A program made the translations under genes and the position numbers. The notes below the pieces were generated by a model. That model ran no database searches and had not been told where the DNA came from. It saw only the letters and a program-made list of their open reading frames with translations. A stretch of 5,335 nt of DNA, from the NCBI GenBank assembly GCA_021789755.1, contig JAJYJD010000258.1, forward strand, positions 1-5,335, given 5' to 3'. Source of the DNA: Bacteroidota bacterium. GTDB lineage: Bacteria > Bacteroidota > Ignavibacteria > Kryptoniales > JAKASW01. This document shows positions 1-4,968 of this stretch, one piece after another; positions within the stretch are counted from its first letter, which is position 1; every line of letters starts with the position of its first letter.

Positions 1-429
1 GCCGAGCGATGCAAGCTCCTTCGCGAAATTCGCGTCGTTCGCCTCCTCTTCGGCGTGGAACCTGAGATTCTCGAGTAGCACGACGTCTCCGGGTTTCGCC
101 GATGCTATCGCCGTCTTCGCTGGTGCCCCGATGCAGTCTGGTGCCATGATCACCTTTGCCGAAAGAAGTTCGCCGAGTTTTTTCGCCACCGGCGCAAGCG
201 AGAACTCCGGGTTCGGCTTGCCTTTCGGCCTCCCGAGGTGGCTCATCAGTATCGGTATGCCCCCGTCCTTCAGTATCTTCTTTATGGTCGGAAGCGACTC
301 CACGATACGCTTGTCGTCCGTTACGTTCTTCTTCTCGTCGAGCGGGACGTTGAAATCCACTCTGACGAGTACTTTCCTGCCCTTCACATCGATGTTGTCA
401 ATACTTTTTTTAGTGAACGTGTCAGCCAT
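1..429 (-). CDS. pgk: Phosphoglycerate kinase, N-terminal part (cut by window edge)
   Basis: Phosphoglycerate kinase transfers the acyl phosphate of 1,3-bisphosphoglycerate to ADP, giving 3-phosphoglycerate and ATP, in the cytoplasm (glycolysis, reversible). The visible 143 codons begin MADTFTKKSID and cover roughly the first third of a protein that is normally near 395 residues. Family marks of the substrate-binding N-terminal domain are present: VRVDFNVPL (residues 22-30), DDKRIVESLPTI (38-49), SHLGRPKG (63-70) and LLENLRFHAEEE (118-129). The nucleotide-binding C-terminal domain lies outside the window. The ATG at 429-427 is preceded at 7 bases by GGAG, which lies in the last codons of the upstream gene. 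Only 4 bases separate that gene's stop from this ATG, so translation is probably coupled. The gene completes a gap/pgk glycolytic block. The identification is firm; the frame is open to base 1. Confidence 0.97.
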   Translation of the reverse strand, partial: MADTFTKKSIDNIDVKGRKVLVRVDFNVPLDEKKNVTDDKRIVESLPTIKKILKDGGIPILMSHLGRPKGKPNPEFSLAPVAKKLGELLSAKVIMAPDCIGAPAKTAIASAKPGDVVLLENLRFHAEEEANDANFAKELASLG

Positions 430-433
430 TTTC

Positions 434-1177
434 TTACTCCAGATTAAAATCAGATTGTTCCACTACTGTTCTGATCGATCCGACGCTGATGAAGAGAAAT
501 TTCGGGATCGTTTGAGTCTCGCTCCTGAGAATGACGGGAATCCCGCTGTTCAGGGAGCTGAAATCGGAGGAACATATTACTTCCGCTTTGCCGCGGTGCG
601 TGCTCATGTCGAAATCGAAGTAAGCTCGCACCGGGAGAAGGGTCCCGGAGTCTATCCAGATTTTCCCCTCGCCCTCGGCACTCACGGAATCTCCCTCCGC
701 GTCGAGCGTGTACGAAACCAGGAAGCACCTCTTACCGGAAACGATTTCTGAATCCGAGTCCAATGTAGCCATGAACTCGCGCTTCTTGTCGGCCCGGCTC
801 AGGTATCGAGTCCATGGGAAAGCTTTCTCGAGGTAAAGATTCATTATCGGCTTATCCTCGCGGCGGCGCAGCTCGCGATCCACCATTGAAGCGACCGTGG
901 AATCCGAAAACGAATGCGTGCCGACCAGCTCATTCTTCGCATCTTTGCCGTTTCTTACCGTCACTCTGTAGTCGGCGTTTCCGGACGATTTTCTTCCCAG
1001 GATCCTGGCCGCGAACCTGACCGAGATCGTCAGGGTGCCGTTCGTCACGTCGACCTTCCGTTCGAGAGCGCTGACCCTGTCCTGTGAATCCTGGATGAGC
1101 GACGCCGCGGTCGGCGTCTGTGTCGGTGCCTCCAGGGCGAGGAATCCGATGATCACAAATGACAATACGGCTTTCAT
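434..1177 (-). CDS. Exported protein of unknown function, downstream member of a tandem pair
   Basis: This 247-residue protein is not recognised. The N-terminus (MKAVLSFVIIGFLALEAPTQT) has one lysine, then a hydrophobic core to about residue 15, and looks like a cleavable signal peptide, so export to the periplasm or outer membrane is inferred. The mature part alternates short beta-like segments (TLTISVRFAARI at 48-59, DYRVTVRNG at 69-77, GKIWIDSGTLLPVRAYFDFD at 171-190, IPVILRSETQTIP at 213-225), which suggests an antiparallel beta sheet. The segment at 171-190 recalls LolA/LppX-like lipoprotein carrier folds, but that is only an impression. Cysteines are at 151 and 202. The ATG overlaps the stop of the preceding gene in an ATGA junction and has GAGGAA 3 bases upstream. 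Its own 3' end carries the ribosome binding site of pgk. It appears distantly related to the preceding gene. Real gene: high confidence; function: unknown. Confidence 0.8.
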   Translation of the reverse strand: MKAVLSFVIIGFLALEAPTQTPTAASLIQDSQDRVSALERKVDVTNGTLTISVRFAARILGRKSSGNADYRVTVRNGKDAKNELVGTHSFSDSTVASMVDRELRRREDKPIMNLYLEKAFPWTRYLSRADKKREFMATLDSDSEIVSGKRCFLVSYTLDAEGDSVSAEGEGKIWIDSGTLLPVRAYFDFDMSTHRGKAEVICSSDFSSLNSGIPVILRSETQTIPKFLFISVGSIRTVVEQSDFNLE

Positions 1178-1845
1178 AGTTTCCTCAGCCCTTCGTTCTC
1201 GATTATTACCTTCCCTATCTCGCCATGAAGGAAGAAAAGCTTTCCATAAATCCGCATCACAATTTCCCGCGGGAAATGCAGCGCCGTCGTTTTATCGTAG
1301 GAGACATGCACGTTGTCGTCGAATTCCATCCCGAGCGGGAGTCCCCTGATTCGCTCCCTGATGCTGACGGGAAAATAGTCGACCGGATTCACGACCGCCG
1401 AGACGGTGCTGAGCGGATTATCCGGATCGGAGGGTTCAGAGAAGGCAAAGTTGATCCTGTAGGAACCGTCGCTCTCCGGGTCGGCGAACTCGCAGGACGA
1501 CAGCATCTTTCCATTGTCGGAGAAATATTCAGAGAGAAGGAACATCCTATCGAATGCATCATATGCGCCGTTGAACCTGTCGCCGTTGGGAACGGTGCCG
1601 GAGACGAGTTTTCTTTCGAATTGGCCGCGGTTGACGGTAATCCTGAACACGAGACTGTCCTCGTCTCCTCCTCTCGATTGTATTGTCATCTTCTGTGTGA
1701 ACTGGATGTCGAGCCGGTGCAGTGCGCTGTCGAGCTCCACTGTCCTGGTTTTACATTTGTCGTATATATCGCGCGCGCTGTAAGAGCCGGGTAGACGGTA
1801 CGAATTTAACGACAGGATGACCGCCGCGATCAGAAAGAAATTCAA
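1174..1845 (-). CDS. Exported protein of unknown function, upstream member of a tandem pair (TTG start)
   Basis: This 223-residue protein is not recognised. The start is TTG, since no ATG or GTG lies in frame between the gap stop codon and the hydrophobic segment; GGAAAGG sits about 5 bases upstream. The N-terminus, (M)NFFLIAAVILSLNS, is a hydrophobic signal-like segment that lacks the usual positive charge before the core. The codons just upstream would encode KGTKGKGS, so a longer product from a rarer start cannot be excluded. The rest looks beta-rich, with LVFRITVNRGQ at 65-75, SYRINFAF at 128-135 and REIVMRIYGKLFFLHGEIGKV at 193-213 (in part). It resembles the next protein in two regions: residues 62-84 against 65-87, and 155-218 against 178-243. 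It ends in a 4-base ATGA overlap with that gene, so the two are almost certainly translated together. It begins 76 bases after gap, just past a strong terminator. Confidence 0.75.
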   Translation of the reverse strand: MNFFLIAAVILSLNSYRLPGSYSARDIYDKCKTRTVELDSALHRLDIQFTQKMTIQSRGGDEDSLVFRITVNRGQFERKLVSGTVPNGDRFNGAYDAFDRMFLLSEYFSDNGKMLSSCEFADPESDGSYRINFAFSEPSDPDNPLSTVSAVVNPVDYFPVSIRERIRGLPLGMEFDDNVHVSYDKTTALHFPREIVMRIYGKLFFLHGEIGKVIIENEGLRKL

Positions 1846-1876
1846 ACTACCCTTTCCTTTTGTCCCTTTGCGGAGG

Positions 1877-1912
1877 CAAAGAAAAGCGGGGCCGCCTGAC
1901 GGCCAGCCCCGC
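1877..1912 (-). terminator. Intrinsic terminator after gap
   Basis: Read on the minus strand, GCGGGGC (1912-1906) pairs perfectly with GCCCCGC (1892-1886). The stem extends through a G-T pair and GCC/GGC around a GTCA tetraloop, with one bulged G. TTTTCTTT follows at once (1885-1878). This is a textbook rho-independent terminator, placed 9 bases after the gap stop codon. It has no T-tract on the plus strand, so it works leftward only. Because the next gene starts about 30 bases further on, it may act as a partial terminator that lowers transcription of the exported pair and pgk relative to gap. Confidence 0.85.
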
Positions 1913-1920
1913 CGAGAAAT

Positions 1921-2931
1921 CTATTTGAGATTTTTGCCGACTTTTATCACGAGGTCGACGACGCGGCTCGAATAGCCCCACTCGTTATCGTACCATGAAA
2001 TTACCTTTATCATGTTATCGATTACCATCGTGCTAAGGGCATCGACGATCGAGGAACGTGCATCGCCTCTGTAGTCGATCGAAACGAGCGGCTCCTCGCT
2101 GTATCCGAGAATGCCTTTCAACGGCCCGTCCGCGGCGGCCTTCATCGCCTTGTTGACTTCTTCCTTCGTGGTCGGTTTTTCGGCTTCGACGACGACATCC
2201 ACGACACTCACGTTCGGCGTCGGAACGCGCATCGAGAAACCGTCCAGCTTTCCCTTCAAGTCCGGCATGACAAGTCCGATCGCCTTCGCGGCGCCGGTCG
2301 ACGTGGGGATCATCGAAAGCGCAGCCGCCCTCGCACGACGAAGGTCGGAATGCGGCAGGTCCAGTATGCGCTGATCATTTGTATAGGAGTGGATAGTTGT
2401 CATCAGCCCCTTCTTGATACCGAACGAGTCGCGAAGGACCTTGACTACAGGTGCCAGGCAGTTGGTCGTGCAACTGGCGTTAGAAATGACATTGTGCTTT
2501 GCAGGATCATAAAGGTTGTCGTTCACGCCGAGCACGATCGTAATGTCGAACACCTTCGCAGGCGCGCTGATGATAACCTTCTTTGCGCCGTTGGCGAGGT
2601 GAGTCTTCGCCTCGTCACCTGCAGTGAAGTGTTTCAATCCCGTCGATTCCACGACAACATCTACCCCGAGGTCTTTCCAGTGCAGGTTGTGATGGTCTTT
2701 CTCCGAAAGAACTTTCAGTGGTTTGCCGTCGACAAGGATTTCATTGTCCTTTACCGCGACGTTACCTGCAAAGATCCCCAGCACGGAGTCATACTTCAGC
2801 AGGTGTGCGAGTGTCTTCGCGTCCGTAATGTCGTTCACGGCTACAATTTCCAGATTAGGGTTCTTGTATGCAGCTCTAAAAACGTTTCTTCCAATTCGGC
2901 CGAATCCATTAATACCGACTTTAATTGCCAT
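1921..2931 (-). CDS. gap: Glyceraldehyde-3-phosphate dehydrogenase, type I
   Basis: This enzyme oxidises and phosphorylates glyceraldehyde 3-phosphate to 1,3-bisphosphoglycerate with NAD+, in the cytoplasm; its product is the substrate of Pgk, encoded further along the same strand. The 336 residues are the usual length. The Rossmann domain opens with KVGINGFGRIGRN (4-16). Asp35 follows the second strand (AVND), and this together with LDLP (190-193) favours NAD+ over NADP+. The catalytic motif SNASCTTNCLAP (150-161) puts the nucleophile at Cys154, and His181 in TTIHSYT is its partner. The phosphate-site region STGAAKAIG (211-219) and C-terminal WYDNEWGYSSR (313-323) are intact. I chose the ATG at 2931-2929 because it gives the canonical MAIKVGINGFGRIG start and has GGAGG 9 bases upstream. 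A TTG start nine codons earlier would place that site inside the gene. Nothing looks degraded. A promoter candidate precedes it and an intrinsic terminator follows. Confidence 0.98.
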   Translation of the reverse strand: MAIKVGINGFGRIGRNVFRAAYKNPNLEIVAVNDITDAKTLAHLLKYDSVLGIFAGNVAVKDNEILVDGKPLKVLSEKDHHNLHWKDLGVDVVVESTGLKHFTAGDEAKTHLANGAKKVIISAPAKVFDITIVLGVNDNLYDPAKHNVISNASCTTNCLAPVVKVLRDSFGIKKGLMTTIHSYTNDQRILDLPHSDLRRARAAALSMIPTSTGAAKAIGLVMPDLKGKLDGFSMRVPTPNVSVVDVVVEAEKPTTKEEVNKAMKAAADGPLKGILGYSEEPLVSIDYRGDARSSIVDALSTMVIDNMIKVISWYDNEWGYSSRVVDLVIKVGKNLK

Positions 2932-2960
2932 TTGTACATTCCTCCAGATTTTATACAAAA

Positions 2961-2989
2961 AATTTACGGACGTGGAGCCTAATATGCAA
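2961..2989 (-). promoter_or_regulatory. Candidate promoter of gap
   Basis: On the minus strand TTGCAT (2989-2984) is followed after exactly 17 bases by TAAATT (2966-2961) and a further run of T. Transcription would begin near 2954, giving a leader of about 23 bases to the gap ATG, with the GGAGG in between. The layout closely matches the rightward promoter at 3426-3454 (TTGnAT, 17 bases, TAnATTTT). The elements also fit the Bacteroidota TTG / TAnnTTTG style, apart from the last base. The match to the sigma-70 consensus is only partial. Confidence 0.45.
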
Positions 2990-3035
2990 TTTGGAGGATT
3001 TTCCGGTACTGTTTCAGTTTCAATCCGCGGGTCTC

Positions 3036-3102
3036 ACCGCAAAGTCACAAGGACGCAAAGAGAAATAATATTCTCCCGCGGATAAGCAACCGGGACGCAA
3101 AG
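3036..3102. repeat. Degenerate CGCAAAG repeat patch
   Basis: The heptamer CGCAAAG occurs at 3038-3044, 3054-3060 and 3096-3102, with a decayed copy (TCACAAGG) between the first two, so the first group reads CCGCAAAG-TCACAAGG-ACGCAAAG at roughly 8-base steps. Clusters of this kind (CGCAAAG-type short units) are, from general knowledge, common in intergenic DNA of many environmental bacteria. They are not coding, and no spacer structure like a CRISPR array is present. Confidence 0.55.
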
Positions 3103-3211
3103 CGGTTCAAACCTGTGTCTAAATGCGACCGCACAACTTTCCTGTCGTCTCCGGCATATAACCCTTCCATGGGAATTATATATTTCCTTCTTTGCACCTT
3201 TATAAAACTAT

Positions 3212-3408
3212 CGATTCATGAATCGCACGAACGAAAGCCGGATTGAATTTCGAATGGCGCGAATGCTTACTCGTGAAACTCGCGGCGGCACAAGTCCGAT
3301 CCTTCCATTCGCGATATTCGTGTTGAGCCAGTCCATGGGTTGAGAATCATTTGTTCGTGGAATTCGTGTGAATGAAACTTGCCATCCGCAGCATTCGTCC
3401 GATCCGTG
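3212..3408. repeat. Degenerate CGAAT/ATTCGTG intergenic repeat with inverted arms
   Basis: Short units built on CGAAT or its complement ATTCG recur across about 200 bases: ATTCGTG at 3316-3322 and 3362-3368, TTCGTGG at 3354-3360, ATTCGTC at 3393-3399 and ATCCGTG at 3402-3408, several of them 9 bases apart. An imperfect inverted repeat pairs 3251-3265 with 3306-3320 (13 of 15 positions), with 40 bases between the arms. The patch starts with a perfect 14-base palindrome, CGATTCATGAATCG (3212-3225). This looks like a decayed noncoding repeat element, with no transposase and no target-site duplication seen. Confidence 0.5.
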
Positions 3409-3425
3409 TTCCGCTCCCTGTCTCA

Positions 3426-3454
3426 TTGTATATCGGACAGGCGAATCTTATATT
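3426..3454 (+). promoter_or_regulatory. Candidate promoter of the small gene and Fe-S carrier
   Basis: TTGTAT (3426-3431) is followed after 17 bases by TATATT (3449-3454) and more T. Transcription would begin near 3461, leaving a leader of about 20 bases with AAAGG ahead of the ATG at 3481. TATATT matches 5 of 6 bases of the sigma-70 -10 consensus; the -35 box matches only in TTG. The same spacing and shape occur in the gap promoter. It sits immediately after the repeat patch. Confidence 0.5.
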
Positions 3455-3480
3455 TTTCCTACTAAGAAAGGTTCAAAGAG

Positions 3481-3780
3481 ATGAAAGAGATTGATTTTGT
3501 ATTAAACCACAAGTCTCAATTTCTGGGGTATTTTCGCTCGAAGTTCCCAGTTTTTCACAATTCGAACATATTTTACCGCGACCTGCGGTATGCGGTCAAG
3601 TATTTCCTGAAATCCGGCGGGTTCAAGGTCTCGGATATGGAACTTGAGGGCGTTTTAAATGCGTTAGTTAAGGTGATGGTTTCGGACGGCATACTAAGGA
3701 TTGTATCTCAGGGTGTATGGAGTCTTAATTACCCCGAGTTCCGGACTGCGAAGCCCGGGAAGCCGTCGTTGAAGTTCTGA
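3481..3780 (+). CDS. Small conserved-looking protein of unknown function
   Basis: This 99-residue protein starts MKEIDFVLNHKSQFLGYF. It has no signal peptide, membrane segment or cysteine, so it is probably cytoplasmic. The likely layout is helix (about 33-46, RDLRYAVKYFLKSG), helix (52-69), then a short hairpin (72-84, ILRIVSQGVWSLN) and a basic tail (KPGKPSLKF). Helix-helix-hairpin ending in a glycine-containing turn resembles a winged-helix domain, but no family is recognised and DNA binding is a guess. The ATG has AAAGG about 9 bases upstream and a good promoter candidate before that. It is 37 bases ahead of the iron-sulfur carrier gene on the same strand, with no terminator between, so the two are probably cotranscribed. 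It reads as a real gene because of the promoter, ribosome binding site and balanced composition. Confidence 0.7.
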   Translation: MKEIDFVLNHKSQFLGYFRSKFPVFHNSNIFYRDLRYAVKYFLKSGGFKVSDMELEGVLNALVKVMVSDGILRIVSQGVWSLNYPEFRTAKPGKPSLKF

Positions 3781-3817
3781 TATCAGGTTTACATATAAAT
3801 CTTTCAGGAGGAGTCAA

Positions 3818-4171
3818 ATGGCTGAACTAGAAACAGCCCAGTCAGAGATAATCATTTCAGATAGAGCCGCAAAGGAAATAAAGAAGGTCATGACCGAAAA
3901 CAATATTTCCGAAGCTGCCGGACTCAGAATGGGAGTCAAAGGAGGCGGATGCAGCGGTTTCAGCTACATGCTCGGCTTCGACGAGACGTCACGGGAGACC
4001 GACAAGGTCATCGACTCGAACGGCGTCAGAGTTTTCGTCGACGAGAAAAGCCTTCCCTATCTCTCGGGCGTGATACTGGATTACCAGGACGGCCTGAGCG
4101 GAAAGGGATTCACGTTCGAGAATCCGAACGCGACGCGCACCTGCGGCTGCGGCCATTCTTTCAGCGCCTGA
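3818..4171 (+). CDS. A-type iron-sulfur cluster carrier (HesB/IscA/ErpA family)
   Basis: A-type carriers accept Fe-S clusters from a scaffold and pass them to apoproteins, acting in the cytoplasm, usually as dimers. The protein has 117 residues, typical for the family, and carries the three invariant cysteines: Cys45 in KGGGCSGFSY (41-50), and Cys109 and Cys111 in the C-terminal TCGCGHSF (108-115). Other family marks are ISDRAAKEI (13-21), LRMGVKGGG (36-44), VFVDEKSLPYLSG (72-84) and FENPNA (100-105). I chose the ATG at 3818 because AGGAGG lies 6 bases upstream. IscA, ErpA, SufA and HesB cannot be told apart from sequence alone here. No isc or suf genes are visible nearby, so a stand-alone ErpA-like role is plausible. 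The short gene before it probably shares its transcript, and a superoxide dismutase follows, which fits an oxidative-stress or iron-handling context. Confidence 0.95.
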   Translation: MAELETAQSEIIISDRAAKEIKKVMTENNISEAAGLRMGVKGGGCSGFSYMLGFDETSRETDKVIDSNGVRVFVDEKSLPYLSGVILDYQDGLSGKGFTFENPNATRTCGCGHSFSA

Positions 4172-4357
4172 TAAGTTCCCGGAGAATCTCCGAACCCCGG
4201 ACCAGATATCTGCCAATTCCGCCTTCGAGGGTTTCGGAACGAGTCCCGCGAGGAACTTGATATATACATAACCCTTTTGAATGGAGACAGGCAGCTCTTC
4301 GTCCTCCTGAATCGAGGCGGACTCTGAGTCCTGTCATAGAAAAGAAAGGAATGAGCA

Positions 4358-4948
4358 ATGGCTTATCAACCGAAAAATTACGGTCACTTGATCGGAATGG
4401 AGGGGTTCTCAAAGCAGCTCCTCGAGAATCACTTCACTCTTTATCAGGGTTACGTCACCAACACAAACAAACTCGCCGACATTCTTTCCCAGTTGCTTAA
4501 GGACGGCAAGACGGCTGCGCCTGAATACGCCGAGCTGAAGAGACGGTTCGGCTGGGAGTTCAACGGGATGCGTCTGCACGAATATTACTTCGACAACCTG
4601 GGCGCGAAGGAGCCTCTCGCGGGAAGCACGGGTTTGCACGGCGCAATTGAAAAGCAGTTCGGGAGCTACGCCAACTGGGAAGCGGACTTCAGGGCGGCCG
4701 GAAGCATGCGGGGAATAGGATGGACCCTTTTGTATCTCGACACGGCCAACGGTACGCTCTACAACGACTGGATCAACGAACACGATATGGGCCACCTCGC
4801 GGGCTGCACGCCGATAGTCGTGCTCGATGTTTTTGAACATGCTTTCATGATCGACTACGGTTTGAAGCGCGCCGACTACATCGCCGCGTTCATGAAGAAT
4901 ATCAACTGGAAGGAAGCATCCGCGCGTTTCGACAAAGCGCACAAGTAA
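4358..4948 (+). CDS. Superoxide dismutase, iron/manganese family, atypical active-site surround
   Basis: This enzyme disproportionates superoxide to oxygen and hydrogen peroxide. It has 196 residues, close to the family norm, and no signal peptide, so it is cytoplasmic. The four metal ligands are visible: His25 (ENHFTLYQGYV), His74 (MRLHEYYF), Asp157 and His161 (LDVFEHAFMIDY). The gateway tyrosine is probably Tyr32, one residue closer to the first ligand than usual; the typical second histidine of the HHxTY block is missing. The common DVWEHAY reads DVFEHAF. The second-shell site that separates Fe from Mn enzymes has Gly70 on the N-terminal side and His142 (15 residues before Asp157), a pattern that I associate with cambialistic or archaeal-type enzymes, so the metal is uncertain. 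GIGWTLLYL (119-127) is the conserved core strand. The ATG has AAAGGA 7 bases upstream. It stands 186 bases after the Fe-S carrier and 20 bases before an exported protein. Confidence 0.93.
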   Translation: MAYQPKNYGHLIGMEGFSKQLLENHFTLYQGYVTNTNKLADILSQLLKDGKTAAPEYAELKRRFGWEFNGMRLHEYYFDNLGAKEPLAGSTGLHGAIEKQFGSYANWEADFRAAGSMRGIGWTLLYLDTANGTLYNDWINEHDMGHLAGCTPIVVLDVFEHAFMIDYGLKRADYIAAFMKNINWKEASARFDKAHK

Positions 4949-4968
4949 AACAAAAAGAGGAGGAAGAG

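Larger units (their letters stand above)
2932..3480. other. Divergent intergenic region without a gene
   Basis: About 550 bases lie between gap (leftward) and the small gene at 3481 (rightward). The open frames here are short, have no ribosome binding site and translate repeat DNA. It contains a gap promoter at the left end, a CGCAAAG repeat patch near 3036-3102, an A-T-rich stretch with no recognisable site at about 3103-3211, a longer degenerate repeat patch at 3212-3408, and a rightward promoter at the right end. No tRNA, riboswitch or small RNA fold was recognised. Confidence 0.7.

Noticed and set aside
1225..1794. 189-codon plus-strand frame opposite the first exported protein
   Set aside because: It is the antisense shadow of a better-supported gene that has a signal-like start, an ATGA overlap with its neighbour and similarity to its paralogue.
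2932..2958. Upstream TTG start that would add nine residues to GapA
   Set aside because: The extension would contain the GGAGG ribosome binding site and does not resemble the family's N-terminus; MAIKVGINGFGRIG is the standard start.
3036..3408. CRISPR array
   Set aside because: The repeat units are 7-9 bases, degenerate and without uniform spacers, and no cas gene is present.
3208..3426. 72-codon open frame on the minus strand in the intergenic region
   Set aside because: It lies entirely in the degenerate CGAAT repeat patch, has no convincing ribosome binding site, and its residues simply translate the repeat units.
4180..4192. Small hairpin CGGAGA-A-TCTCCG just after the Fe-S carrier gene
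   Set aside because: The loop is too tight, the stem is short and no T-run follows, so it is not supported as a terminator.
4172..4357. Search for a promoter of the superoxide dismutase gene
   Set aside because: TTGATA near 4259 has no -10 partner at a suitable distance, and the A-T-rich TATATACATA has no -35; nothing was good enough to list.
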